NCBI RefSeq assembly: GCF_050789285.1
Contig: NZ_JBOUVX010000001.1
Coordinates: forward strand, 620,001-684,000
Source of the DNA: CAVPWP01 sp050789285
GTDB taxonomy: Bacteria > Pseudomonadota > Alphaproteobacteria > Rhodobacterales > Rhodobacteraceae
Direction: 5' to 3'
Length of the DNA stretch: 64,000 nucleotides
Shown: piece after piece, positions 8,457 through 16,772 of the stretch
Numbering within the stretch: the first letter of the stretch is position 1
How the letters are laid out: each line of letters starts with the position of its first letter
Program-made: the position numbers and the translations under genes
The notes under the pieces: generated by a model
What the model was told of the DNA's origin: nothing
The model's input: only the letters and a program-made list of their open reading frames with translations
The model's database searches: none

Positions 8457-9830
8457 CTACTCCTGCCCCGTCGATTCCTGCGCCGCTTTCTGGGCCGCCT
8501 TTTGGGCGCGGAGCTTCTCGAAGAAGCGTGTCGCGAAGCCCGGTTTCGTCGCCTGCCGCCCCCGGCCGACGGCCAGCGCGCCGTCGGGCACGTCCTCGGT
8601 GATGACCGACCCGCTGGCGGTCATCGCGCCCGCGCCCACGCTCACCGGGGCCACCAGCATGGTGTCCGAGCCGATGAAGGCGCGCGCCCCGATGGTCGTG
8701 CGGTGCTTGAAGACGCCGTCGTAATTGCAGGTGATCGTGCCCGCGCCGATGTTCGCGGCCTCGCCCACGCTGGCGTCGCCGACATAGCTGAGGTGGTTGA
8801 CCTTTGCGCCTTCGCCGATCTCGGCGTTCTTCACCTCGACGAAGTTGCCGATGCGGGCATCGTTGCCGATCTCGGCGCCGGGGCGCAGCCGGGCATAGGG
8901 GCCGACGACCGCGCCGGCGCTGACGTGGCAGCCCTCGAGATGGCTGAAGGCGCGGATCGTGGCACCGGTCTCGACCGTGACGCCGGGGCCGAAGACGACG
9001 AAGGGTTCCACCACCGCGTCGCGGCCGATCCAGGTGTCGTGGGCGAAATGAACGGTGTCGGGCGCCACCAGAGTGACCCCGTCGGCCAGCGCCGCGGCGC
9101 GGGCGGTGTCCTGGAAGATCCGTTCGGCCTCGGCCAGTTCGGCGCGCGTGTTGATGCCCATCGTCTCGGCCTCGGGGCAGGTGACGGCGGTGGCCGACAG
9201 GCCCCGGGCGCGCGCGATCGCGACGATGTCGGTTAGGTAGTACTCGCCGGCCGCGTTGTCGTTGCCGACCGCATCGACAAGGTCGAACAGGGTCGAGACC
9301 CCGGCCATCATCACGCCGCTGTTGCACAGCCCGATCGCGCGTTCCTCGGGGGTGGCGTCCTTGAACTCGACGATCTTCTCGAGGCTCGCGCCCGCCAGCA
9401 CGAGGCGGCCGTAGCGGCCGGGGTCGCGCGCCTCGAAGCCCAGCACGACAAGGTCGTGACCCGCCGCGCGGGCGGCCTTCATGGCCACAAGCGTCTCGGG
9501 GCGGATGAAGGGGGTGTCGCCGTAAAGCACGACGGCATCGCCCGTCGCCCCTTCCAGCGCGGCGCGGGCCTGCGCCGTGGCGTGGGCGGTGCCCAGCTGT
9601 TCGGACTGGATCGCGATGGCGACGTCGCCGAAGCGCGCCTCGGCATCGGCGCGGACGGCCTCGGCCCCGTGGCCCAGCACCAGCACGATGCGCTCGGGGT
9701 CAAGGGCCGCGCCTGCCGCGATGGCATGGGCGTAGAGCGGCAGGCCCGCGATCTCGTGCAGGACCTTCGGGCGGTCCGACAGCATTCGCGTTCCCTCGCC
9801 GGCGGCGAGGATGACAAGCTGGGTGGGCAT
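8457..9830 (-). CDS. glmU: bifunctional UDP-GlcNAc pyrophosphorylase / glucosamine-1-phosphate N-acetyltransferase
   Basis: 457 residues. The N-terminal uridylyltransferase domain starts with LVILAAGEGTRMLSDRPKVL and includes QLGTAHA and YGDTPFI. The C-terminal left-handed beta-helix acetyltransferase has hexapeptide repeats and the motif GPYARLRPGAEIGNDARIGN followed by FVEVKNAEIGEG. It produces UDP-N-acetylglucosamine for peptidoglycan and lipopolysaccharide. The frame stays open 57 codons upstream, but MPTQLVILAAGEG at ATG 9830 is the family start and is preceded by an AAGGAAAGAG ribosome site. It heads the glmU-glmS-alkD operon and diverges from a gph gene. Confidence 0.96.
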   Translation of the reverse strand: MPTQLVILAAGEGTRMLSDRPKVLHEIAGLPLYAHAIAAGAALDPERIVLVLGHGAEAVRADAEARFGDVAIAIQSEQLGTAHATAQARAALEGATGDAVVLYGDTPFIRPETLVAMKAARAAGHDLVVLGFEARDPGRYGRLVLAGASLEKIVEFKDATPEERAIGLCNSGVMMAGVSTLFDLVDAVGNDNAAGEYYLTDIVAIARARGLSATAVTCPEAETMGINTRAELAEAERIFQDTARAAALADGVTLVAPDTVHFAHDTWIGRDAVVEPFVVFGPGVTVETGATIRAFSHLEGCHVSAGAVVGPYARLRPGAEIGNDARIGNFVEVKNAEIGEGAKVNHLSYVGDASVGEAANIGAGTITCNYDGVFKHRTTIGARAFIGSDTMLVAPVSVGAGAMTASGSVITEDVPDGALAVGRGRQATKPGFATRFFEKLRAQKAAQKAAQESTGQE

Positions 9831-9858
9831 CGACTGCTCTTTCCTTATCGCTTGCGCC

Positions 9859-9886
9859 GTTTTACTCAGCGCCCGGCGTGCCGCAA
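9859..9886 (-). promoter_or_regulatory. candidate glmU operon promoter
   Basis: On the reverse strand TTGCGG (9886-9881), a 16-base spacer and TAAAAC (9864-9859). It would give a leader of about 20-25 bases carrying the AAGGAAAGAG ribosome site before ATG 9830. Partial consensus match. Confidence 0.4.
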
Positions 9887-9957
9887 GGCGGGCGGGCTTC
9901 ACTTGTTCTTTCGTCAGGTTACACGACGCGGGAACCTTTGCCGATGGGGAATGGCGG

Positions 9958-10623
9958 ATGCGGACGGTGATCTTCGACCTCGACGGGACGCTGGCCGACA
10001 CCAGCGGCGACCTGATCGCCGCGGCGAATGCCTGCTTCCGGGCGATGGGTCATGGCGACGTTCTGGACCCGGTGGCCGACGCGAGCGTGGCGTTCCGCGG
10101 CGGGCGGGCGATGCTGACCGCGGGGCTCGAGCGCGTGAACGGCGGGGCGGACGAGGCGCTGATCGCGGCACATTATCCGCTGCTTCTGGACAGCTACGAG
10201 GCCGCGATCGACCGCGAGACGCGGCTTTACCCCGGCGCGATGGAGGCAGTGGGCGTGCTGCGCGGCGCGGGCTACGGGGTGGGCATCTGCACCAACAAGC
10301 CCGCGCGGCTGGCCGAGCTTCTGATGCAGCGCCTCGGGGTGCGCGACGCCTTCGCCTCGCTTGTCGGCGCCGACACGCTGCCGGTCCGCAAGCCCGACCC
10401 CGCGCCCTATCTGGCCGCCGTCGACCGCGCGGGCGGGAGCGTCGGGCACTCGCTTCTGGTGGGCGACACGGTGACCGACCGCGACACGGCTCGGGCCGCG
10501 GGCGTGCCCTGCATCCTTGTCACCTTCGGGCCCGACGGGGCGGGCGTGGCCGATCTGGCGCCCGAGGCGCTGATCGGCCATTTCGACGAACTGCCCGCGA
10601 CGGTCGCCCGCCTGATCGGCTGA
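9958..10623 (+). CDS. gph: phosphoglycolate phosphatase-like HAD hydrolase
   Basis: 221 residues. HAD motif I is FDLDGTLADTSGDL (two catalytic aspartates), motif II lies at GICTNKP, motif III is the lysine of VRKPDPAPYL, and motif IV is LLVGDTVTDRDTA. Such enzymes dephosphorylate 2-phosphoglycolate from oxygen-damaged DNA ends or from photorespiration-like metabolism. ATG 9958 has a GGGGA ribosome site 8 bases upstream; the longer open frame reaches into glmU and is not credible. A second, distinct Gph-type gene lies at 44891-45550, so the substrate of this copy may differ. Confidence 0.88.
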   Translation: MRTVIFDLDGTLADTSGDLIAAANACFRAMGHGDVLDPVADASVAFRGGRAMLTAGLERVNGGADEALIAAHYPLLLDSYEAAIDRETRLYPGAMEAVGVLRGAGYGVGICTNKPARLAELLMQRLGVRDAFASLVGADTLPVRKPDPAPYLAAVDRAGGSVGHSLLVGDTVTDRDTARAAGVPCILVTFGPDGAGVADLAPEALIGHFDELPATVARLIG

Positions 10624-10697
10624 GGCCCCGCCCGCTCTGCTGGGGCATTGACCGCGCGCCCGCGTCCCGCCACCTTCGGATACCAAAGAGGGGTGCC

Positions 10698-11921
10698 ATG
10701 GCCGAGGTCTTTACCGGCAACTTCACGCAGCAGGACCCGATCCCCGACGAAGGGATCGCGGCGGCGGTCGCGGTCATGCGCGGCGGGCGGCTTCATCGCT
10801 ACAACGCCGCGCCGGGCGAGACGTCCGAAGTCGCGCGGCTCGAGGCCGAGTTCGCCACCTATGTCGGCGCGCGCTATTGCCTTGCCGTCGCCTCGGGTGG
10901 CTATGCCCTGGCCACGGCGCTGCGCGCGGTGGGGGTGCAACCCGGCGACAGGGTCCTGTCCAACGCCTTTACTCTGGCCCCCGTACCCGGTGCGATCGCG
11001 GCAGTGGGGGCGGCGCCTGAGTTCGTCGGCGTGACCGAGGCGCTGACGATCGACCTTGACGATCTCGAGGCGCGGCTTGCCGCGACCCCGGCGCGGGTCC
11101 TGTTGCTCAGCCACATGCGCGGGCATGTCTGCGACATGGATCGGCTGATGGCGCTGTGCGCGGCCGCCGGCGTCACCGTGATCGAGGATTGCGCCCATAC
11201 CATGGGGGCGCGCTGGCGCGGGGTGCCCTCGGGGCGGCACGGCGCGGTCGGCTGCTATTCGACGCAGACCTACAAGCACATGAATTCGGGCGAGGGCGGG
11301 CTTCTTGTCACTGACGACGCGGGGATCGCCGCGCGGGCCGTGCTTCTGTCGGGCTCCTACATGTTCCACGACCGCCACGGCGCCGCGCCCGGGCCCGAGG
11401 TCTTCGAACCCCTGCTGGGGCAGGTTCCGAACGTCTCGGGCCGCCTCGACAATCTGCGCGCGGCCATCCTGCGGCCGCAGATCGCGCTTCTCGATGACCG
11501 CTGCGCCGGCTGGACCGCGCGCTACCGGAGGGTCGAGGCCGGCCTGCGCGGCGTGCCCGGCCTCAAGATCATCGACCGCCCGGCCGACGAGGCCTTCGTC
11601 GGCTCGTCCTTCCAGTTCCTGCTGCCCGACTGGCCGCCCGCGGCCGTGGCGGGCGTGGTCGCGCGCTGCAAGGCGCGGGGGGTGGAGCTCAAGTGGTTCG
11701 GGGCCGAACGCCCCGCGGGCTTCACCTCGCGCTACGATCACTGGGAGTATGCCGCGCCCCGTCCGATGCCGGCGACCGACCGGGTCCTGGCCGGGCTTCT
11801 CGACATGCGGCTGCCGCTGACCTTCTCGTTGCCGGACTGCGACCTGATCGCCCGGATCGTCGCCGACGAGGTGCGGGCCGAAGGCGCCCGAAGCGGGGTC
11901 GGGCAGGCGGCAGCGGAATAG
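10698..11921 (+). CDS. DegT/DnrJ/EryC1/StrS-family PLP aminotransferase
   Basis: 407 residues. Fold-type I PLP enzymes of this family transfer amino groups to keto-sugars or cyclitols. The PLP lysine is Lys193 in TYKHMNSGEGG, the cofactor aspartate is Asp164 in VIEDCAHTMGARW, and VASGGYALATALRA is the phosphate-cup region. No sugar nucleotide genes are nearby, so the substrate is unknown. The gene stands alone between gph and the leucine catabolic operon, whose promoter begins just after its stop codon. The start ATG 10698 (preceded by an AAAGAGGGG ribosome site) is chosen over an open frame reaching back to 9456. Confidence 0.87.
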   Translation: MAEVFTGNFTQQDPIPDEGIAAAVAVMRGGRLHRYNAAPGETSEVARLEAEFATYVGARYCLAVASGGYALATALRAVGVQPGDRVLSNAFTLAPVPGAIAAVGAAPEFVGVTEALTIDLDDLEARLAATPARVLLLSHMRGHVCDMDRLMALCAAAGVTVIEDCAHTMGARWRGVPSGRHGAVGCYSTQTYKHMNSGEGGLLVTDDAGIAARAVLLSGSYMFHDRHGAAPGPEVFEPLLGQVPNVSGRLDNLRAAILRPQIALLDDRCAGWTARYRRVEAGLRGVPGLKIIDRPADEAFVGSSFQFLLPDWPPAAVAGVVARCKARGVELKWFGAERPAGFTSRYDHWEYAAPRPMPATDRVLAGLLDMRLPLTFSLPDCDLIARIVADEVRAEGARSGVGQAAAE

Positions 11922-11935
11922 GACCCACGGCGCGA

Positions 11936-11964
11936 TTGACCGAATCCGCGGTCCGCCGTATTAT
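11936..11964 (+). promoter_or_regulatory. sigma-70 promoter of the leucine/isovalerate catabolic operon
   Basis: TTGACC (11936-11941), exactly 17 bases, then TATTAT (11959-11964). This is the closest match to consensus in the window. It ends immediately before a perfect palindrome and lies about 34 bases ahead of the ivd GTG start. Confidence 0.8.
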
Positions 11965-11980
11965 TTGAACGACCGTTCAA
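11965..11980. promoter_or_regulatory. palindromic operator overlapping the ivd transcription start
   Basis: TTGAACGACCGTTCAA is a perfect inverted repeat with 7-base arms and a 2-base centre. It begins on the base after the -10 box, so a bound protein would cover the +1 region and block initiation. The form TGAACG-N2-CGTTCA is typical of TetR-family operators. No TetR gene is in the window, so the regulator would be encoded elsewhere. Confidence 0.75.
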
Positions 11981-11997
11981 TAACGGCAGGAGGACCC

Positions 11998-13161
11998 GTG
12001 TTCACCGCATCCATGACCTTCGACCTTGGGGAAGAGGTCGCCGCGCTGCGCGACATGGTCCACCGCTGGGCGCAGGCGCGTCTCAAGCCGCTGGCCGCCG
12101 AGATCGACCGGGCCAACGACATGCCGCGCGGGCTGTGGCGCGAAATGGGCGATCTGGGGCTTCTCGGCATCACCGTGGAAGAAGACTACGGCGGGGCCGG
12201 GATGGGATATCTTGCCCATGCCGTCGCGGTCGAAGAGATCGCCCGCGCCTCGGCCTCGGTCAGCCTGTCCTACGGGGCGCATTCCAACCTTTGCGTGAAC
12301 CAGATCCGCCTGAACGGCACCGAGGCGCAGAAGCGGCGCTACCTTCCCGGGCTGATCTCGGGCGCCGAGGTCGGCGCGCTGGCCATGTCCGAGGCGGGGG
12401 CGGGCTCGGACGTGGTGTCGATGACGCTGCGGGCCGAGCGGCGCAACGACCACTACCGCCTCACCGGCACGAAATACTGGATCACCAACGGCCCCGACGC
12501 CGACACCCTGGTGGTCTATGCCAAGACGGACCCGGACGCGGGCTCGAAGGGGATCACCGCCTTCCTCGTCGAGAAGACCATGACCGGCTTCTCGACCAGC
12601 CCCCATTTCGACAAGCTTGGAATGCGCGGGTCGAACACGGCCGAGTTGATCTTCGAGGACGTGGAGGTGCCCTTCGAGAACGTCCTGGGCGAGGAAGGTC
12701 GCGGCGTGCGCGTGCTGATGTCGGGCCTTGACTACGAGCGCGTCGTGCTGGCCGCGATCGGCCCCGGCATCATCGCGGCCTGCCTGGACGAGGTCCTGCC
12801 CTACCTGCGCGACCGGCATCAGTTCGGCCGGCCGATCGGGTCGTTCCAGCTGATGCAGGGCAAGATCGCCGACATGTACACCGCGCTGAACTCGGCCCGG
12901 GCCTATGTGTATGAAGTGGCGAAGGCTTGCGACCGGGGCGATGTCACGCGGCAGGATGCCGCCGCCTGCTGCCTTTACGCCAGCGAAGAGGCGATGAAGC
13001 AGGCCCATCAGGCGGTGCAGGCGATGGGCGGGGCCGGGTTTCTGGCCGATGCGCCGGTCGCGCGCCTTTTCCGCGACGCCAAGCTGATGGAGATCGGCGC
13101 GGGCACAAGCGAGATCCGGCGCATGCTGATCGGGCGTGAACTGATGGCGGCGATGGGCTGA
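11998..13161 (+). CDS. ivd: isovaleryl-CoA dehydrogenase
   Basis: 387 residues. This FAD enzyme oxidises isovaleryl-CoA to 3-methylcrotonyl-CoA in leucine breakdown. The catalytic base sits in helix G as in isovaleryl-CoA dehydrogenases: Glu247 in SGLDYERVVLA. ALAMSEAGAGSDVVSM and YWITNG are the acyl-CoA dehydrogenase flavin/substrate motifs, and DRHQFGRPIGSFQLMQGKIADM is typical, shown here by its first half DRHQFGRPIGSF. The GTG start at 11998 gives MFTASMTFDLGEEV, matching relatives, with AGGAGG at 11988-11993 only 4 bases upstream; ATG 12013 would lie 19 bases from that site. An upstream ATG at 11965 falls within the operator and is unlikely. First gene of the operon. Confidence 0.95.
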   Translation: MFTASMTFDLGEEVAALRDMVHRWAQARLKPLAAEIDRANDMPRGLWREMGDLGLLGITVEEDYGGAGMGYLAHAVAVEEIARASASVSLSYGAHSNLCVNQIRLNGTEAQKRRYLPGLISGAEVGALAMSEAGAGSDVVSMTLRAERRNDHYRLTGTKYWITNGPDADTLVVYAKTDPDAGSKGITAFLVEKTMTGFSTSPHFDKLGMRGSNTAELIFEDVEVPFENVLGEEGRGVRVLMSGLDYERVVLAAIGPGIIAACLDEVLPYLRDRHQFGRPIGSFQLMQGKIADMYTALNSARAYVYEVAKACDRGDVTRQDAAACCLYASEEAMKQAHQAVQAMGGAGFLADAPVARLFRDAKLMEIGAGTSEIRRMLIGRELMAAMG

Positions 13162-13182
13162 AGGGCGGGACAAGGGGTGGAC

Positions 13183-13578
13183 ATGGACGCGATTGAAGGC
13201 GGCACGACCGGCACCGAAGGCACGCTGGGGCCGCTGACGCCCTGGCTCGAGGGGCTGGCCACGCTGGTCGAGGTCTTCGCCCTGATCATCCTGATCAGCG
13301 GTCTGGTGCGCTTCTCGATCTACTACATCGGGGCCGAGGTCCGCATTCGCGAGCAGGATCAAAGCGCCGCGCGCATGGATGCCGGGCGGGTGGTGCTGTC
13401 GCGCTACATCCTCTCCGCGCTCGAGGTCTTCATCGTCTCGGACATCATCCGCACCGTTCTTTTCCCCACGCTCGAAAGCCTTGCGATCCTGGGCGCGCTG
13501 GTCGCGATCCGGTCGACGATCAGCTTCTTCCTCGACCGCGAGATGCGCGAGATCGAGCATGAACGGATCAGGTCATGA
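13183..13578 (+). CDS. DUF1622 membrane protein
   Basis: 131 residues. Three hydrophobic segments are visible: LATLVEVFALIILISGLVRF (about 24-43), LSRYILSALEVFIVSDIIRT (about 71-90) and LAILGALVAIRSTISFFL. The conserved ALEVFIVSDIIRTV and the terminal IRSTISFFLDREM match the DUF1622 family of small inner-membrane proteins without known function. ATG 13183 is preceded by AAGGGG at good spacing; a GTG at 13177 in frame is an alternative. It is embedded between ivd and the MCC genes with no obvious link to leucine catabolism. Confidence 0.82.
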   Translation: MDAIEGGTTGTEGTLGPLTPWLEGLATLVEVFALIILISGLVRFSIYYIGAEVRIREQDQSAARMDAGRVVLSRYILSALEVFIVSDIIRTVLFPTLESLAILGALVAIRSTISFFLDREMREIEHERIRS

Positions 13579-13612
13579 CACGCCTGCAATCCCTGCCCAC
13601 AGGAGCGATCCG

Positions 13613-14122
13613 ATGAGACATCTTCTTCTTGCCGCGACCCTTGCCCTTGCCGCCGCGCCAGTCGCGGCGCAGCCCGACCTTCCCTTCTCGCCGGCCGGGA
13701 CCGAGGCCTGCCTGCTGCGCGCCGAGGGCGTCCTGCGCGAGGTCTGCGTGGGCCTTTCGGCCGCGGCCTGCATCGACACGCCCGACGGGTACACGACGGT
13801 CGGCATGTCGACCTGCCTTGGGAAAGAGGCCGAATACTGGGACGGCCGGTTGAACGCGGCCTACCAGGCCCTTCTGGAGGTCGACGGACAGGTCGATGCC
13901 GAACTGGCCGAACTGGGCTCGGCGGCCGCGCCCATGGTGCCTGCGCTGCGCGAGATGCAACGCGCCTGGATCGCATTCCGCGATGCCTCGTGCCTTTACG
14001 AATATACCCAGTGGGGCGGCGGAACCGGCAGCGGCCCGGCCTCGAACGAATGTGTCATGCGGATCACCGCGCGCCAGGCGCTGGCGCTTGAGGACCGTCT
14101 GGCCCAAAAGCAGGCGCAATGA
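13613..14122 (+). CDS. secreted LprI-like protein (DUF1311)
   Basis: 169 residues. A clear signal peptide (MRHLLLAATLALAAAPVAAQ) is followed by a Cys-rich mature part. The C-terminal half carries the DUF1311/LprI pattern: LGKEAEYWDGRLNAAYQALL, MQRAWIAFRDASCLYEY and ITARQALALEDRL. Members are periplasmic; one lineage (LprI of mycobacteria) has been described as a lysozyme inhibitor, but that role is not established here. GGAG precedes ATG 13613. Its stop overlaps the mccB start (ATGA), so it is co-translated with a cytoplasmic carboxylase subunit. Confidence 0.83.
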   Translation: MRHLLLAATLALAAAPVAAQPDLPFSPAGTEACLLRAEGVLREVCVGLSAAACIDTPDGYTTVGMSTCLGKEAEYWDGRLNAAYQALLEVDGQVDAELAELGSAAAPMVPALREMQRAWIAFRDASCLYEYTQWGGGTGSGPASNECVMRITARQALALEDRLAQKQAQ

Positions 14123-15723
14123 AGCTCGACTCGGCCCATCTGCCCGGCAGCGCCGCCGCGGCCGCGAACCGGGCCGCGCATCTGGAGGCGCTGGGCCGTG
14201 TGACCGAGGCGGCGGCGCTCGCCGCGGCGGGCGGCGGCGAGGCCGCGCTGGCGCGCCATGTGGCGCGCGGCAAGATGCTGCCCCGCGACCGGGTGGCGAA
14301 CCTTCTCGATCCCGGGTCGCCCTTTCTCGAGGTCGGCGCGACCGCCGCGCACGGCATGTACGACGGCGCCGCGCCCTGCGCGGGCGTGATTGCCGGGGTG
14401 GGACGCGTGCAGGGACGCGAGGTCATGGTCGTGTGCAACGACGCGACCGTGAAGGGCGGCACCTACTATCCGATGACGGTCAAGAAGCACCTGCGCGCGC
14501 AGGAGATCGCGCAGGAATGCCGGCTGCCCTGCCTCTATCTGGTCGACAGCGGCGGGGCGAACCTGCCCAACCAGGACGAGGTCTTTCCCGACCGCGACCA
14601 TTTCGGGCGCATCTTCTACAACCAGGCGCGGATGAGCGCGGCGGGCATCCCGCAAATTGCCGTGGTCATGGGCTCGTGCACGGCGGGCGGGGCCTATGTG
14701 CCCGCCATTTCTGACGTCACCATCATCGTGCGCGATCAGGGCACGATCTTCCTGGCCGGCCCGCCGCTGGTGAAGGCCGCCACGGGCGAGGTCGTCACCG
14801 CCGAGGATCTGGGCGGCGGCGACGTGCACACGCGGCTGTCGGGCGTGGCCGATTACCTGGCCGAGGACGACGCCCATGCGCTGGCGCTGGCCCGTCGGGC
14901 CGTCGCCTCGCTTGGCCCCGCGCCTTCGGTCGGGGCGGACTGGACCAGCCCCGAGGAGCCGGCCCACGACCCCGACGAGATCCTCGACGTCGTGCCCGCC
15001 GACCTGCGCACACCCTACGACATCCGGGAAGTGATCGCGCGCGTCGTCGACGGCTCGCGCCTTGACGAGTTCAAGGCGCGCTTCGGCGAAACGCTGGTGA
15101 CCGGCTTTGCCCATGTGCAGGGCTGCCCCGTGGGGATCGTCGCCAACAACGGCGTGCTGTTTTCCGAAGCCGCGCAGAAGGGCGCGCATTTCGTCGAGCT
15201 TTGCTCGCAGCGGCGCATCCCGCTGATCTTTTTGCAGAACATCACCGGCTTCATGGTCGGCCGCCGCTACGAGAACGAGGGCATCGCGCGGCACGGCGCC
15301 AAGATGGTGACGGCCGTGGCGACCACCGCCGTGCCGAAGATCACCATGCTTGTGGGCGGTTCCTTCGGGGCCGGCAACTATGGCATGGCGGGCCGCGCCT
15401 ACCAGCCCCGGTTCCTCTGGACCTGGCCCAACAGCCGCATCTCGGTCATGGGGGGCGAGCAGGCGGCCGGCGTGCTTGCCACCGTCCGGCGCGACGGGAT
15501 CGAGCGTGGGGGCGGCACCTGGTCGCCGCAGGACGAGACCGACTTCAAGCGCCCCACCATCGAGATGTTCGACCGCCAGTCGCACCCGCTTTACGCCTCG
15601 GCTCGGCTCTGGGACGACGGGATCGTGGACCCCCGGAAAAGCCGCGAGGTCCTTGGCCTGTCCCTGCGCGCCGCGCTGAACGCCCCCGTGGACGAAACGC
15701 GCTTCGGCGTGTTCCGGATGTGA
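14119..15723 (+). CDS. mccB: methylcrotonyl-CoA carboxylase, carboxyltransferase (beta) subunit
   Basis: 534 residues, normal for this subunit. It transfers CO2 from carboxybiotin to 3-methylcrotonyl-CoA. Both crotonase-type halves are present: RDRVANLLDPGSPFLEVG and CLYLVDSGGANLPNQDEVFP in the N-terminal half; GFAHVQGCPVGIVANNG, FLQNITGFMVGRRYE and GGSFGAGNYGMAGRAYQPRF in the C-terminal half, the last being diagnostic of the MCC/geranyl-CoA group. The partner biotin subunit is at 16773-18710. The ATG overlaps the preceding gene's stop by 4 bases. Confidence 0.95.
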   Translation: MKLDSAHLPGSAAAAANRAAHLEALGRVTEAAALAAAGGGEAALARHVARGKMLPRDRVANLLDPGSPFLEVGATAAHGMYDGAAPCAGVIAGVGRVQGREVMVVCNDATVKGGTYYPMTVKKHLRAQEIAQECRLPCLYLVDSGGANLPNQDEVFPDRDHFGRIFYNQARMSAAGIPQIAVVMGSCTAGGAYVPAISDVTIIVRDQGTIFLAGPPLVKAATGEVVTAEDLGGGDVHTRLSGVADYLAEDDAHALALARRAVASLGPAPSVGADWTSPEEPAHDPDEILDVVPADLRTPYDIREVIARVVDGSRLDEFKARFGETLVTGFAHVQGCPVGIVANNGVLFSEAAQKGAHFVELCSQRRIPLIFLQNITGFMVGRRYENEGIARHGAKMVTAVATTAVPKITMLVGGSFGAGNYGMAGRAYQPRFLWTWPNSRISVMGGEQAAGVLATVRRDGIERGGGTWSPQDETDFKRPTIEMFDRQSHPLYASARLWDDGIVDPRKSREVLGLSLRAALNAPVDETRFGVFRM

Positions 15724-15728
15724 CCGCG

Positions 15729-16148
15729 ATGACGCTTGAGGACGCGCTTGCCCGTTATCCCGGCGCCGTGACCTTCACCTTCGGCGACAGCCGCGCGCTG
15801 TGCGACGCGTTGCTGGCACTGGTGCGGTCCGGGCAAAAGACCGCGACCTGCGGCGCAGCCCGCGACTTCGAAACGGACGGCGAACCGCCCCCGGTCGCCG
15901 GTCGCCGGGACATCGCGCTCGACTGGGACGGAAACCCTGCCCTGGTGATCGAGACTATCGAGGTCACGCGCCGCCGATTTCGCGAGGTCGACATGGACTT
16001 CGCCCTGGCCGAGGGCGAGAACGACGATCTTGACGGCTGGCGCCGCGACCACCGCGCCTATTTCGAGCGGAACGGCGGCTGGTCGGACGACATGGAGCTG
16101 ATCTGCGAGCGCTTCCGCCTGGTCGAGGACCTTGGGGGCGTTCCATGA
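15729..16148 (+). CDS. ASCH-domain protein
   Basis: 139 residues forming one ASCH domain, a PUA-like beta-barrel predicted to bind RNA. The family features are TFTFGDSRALCDALLALVRS, SGQKTATCGAARDFE, the central strand VIETIEVTRRRFREV, and near the end GWRRDHRAYFERNGGW followed by MELICERFRLVED. Its role is unknown; in some bacteria ASCH proteins act on N4-acetylcytidine, but that is not shown by this sequence. It lies 5 bases after mccB and ends before the nuclease-like gene, all in the leucine operon. The start ATG 15729 is chosen because homology begins there. Confidence 0.85.
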   Translation: MTLEDALARYPGAVTFTFGDSRALCDALLALVRSGQKTATCGAARDFETDGEPPPVAGRRDIALDWDGNPALVIETIEVTRRRFREVDMDFALAEGENDDLDGWRRDHRAYFERNGGWSDDMELICERFRLVEDLGGVP

Positions 16149-16187
16149 CCCGCGCCACAGGCCAAACCCACGCCCCATTCCCGGAGT

Positions 16188-16760
16188 ATGCGCAGCTTCA
16201 TGTCGAGACGACGCAACACGGTCCTTCCCGTCGACCCCGCGCGCCGAAGCCGCCAGCGGCATCCGGTGGACCCGCCACGCAGGCGCCGGCGGCGCAGGGC
16301 GCCCGATCCGGTGCGCGCGCTCAAGGCCGTCATGGTTGTGGGCGGGCTTGCGCTTCTGTTCCTGCCGCAGCTTGCGGACATGGCGCAGGGGGTGGCGCGC
16401 ACCCTCTGGTCGCCCCCCGAGGCCTGCCAGGTTCTGAACGTGATCGACGGCGACACGGTGACGATCCTGTGCCCGGCGACGGGGGTCGAGCGGGCGCGGA
16501 TCGTCAACGTCGACACGCCCGAACTGTTCAGCCCGTCCTGCCCGCAGGAATACCTTCTGGCGATGCGCGCCAAGTGGGAATTGCGGCGGCTGATCTGGAC
16601 GGCGGACGAGATCACCATCGTCAAGCGCGGCCTCGACCGCTACGACAGGCGCCTCGTGACGCTGCTGCGCGACGGCGCCGACATCGGGCGGCCGCTGATC
16701 GAGGCGGGCCTCGCCCGGCCCTATGGCGGGGGTGCGCGCGAAAGCTGGTGCCAGGGCTAG
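16188..16760 (+). CDS. membrane-anchored staphylococcal-nuclease-like (thermonuclease family) protein
   Basis: 190 residues. An arginine-rich N-terminus (seven Arg at 31-37) precedes one hydrophobic segment (about 45-62, KAVMVVGGLALLFLPQL). The SNase-like domain follows: VIDGDTVTILC, RARIVNVDTPEL, GLDRYDRRLVTLLRDG and IEAGLARPYGGGARESW. The positive-inside rule places the nuclease domain in the periplasm. The calcium/catalytic pattern (Asp in DGDTV, Arg before IVNVDTPE) is present. A second in-frame ATG at 16200 is possible. It lies between the ASCH gene and mccA in the leucine operon, 12 bases before mccA. Confidence 0.8.
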   Translation: MRSFMSRRRNTVLPVDPARRSRQRHPVDPPRRRRRRRAPDPVRALKAVMVVGGLALLFLPQLADMAQGVARTLWSPPEACQVLNVIDGDTVTILCPATGVERARIVNVDTPELFSPSCPQEYLLAMRAKWELRRLIWTADEITIVKRGLDRYDRRLVTLLRDGADIGRPLIEAGLARPYGGGARESWCQG

Positions 16761-16772
16761 GCCGGTGTCGCG

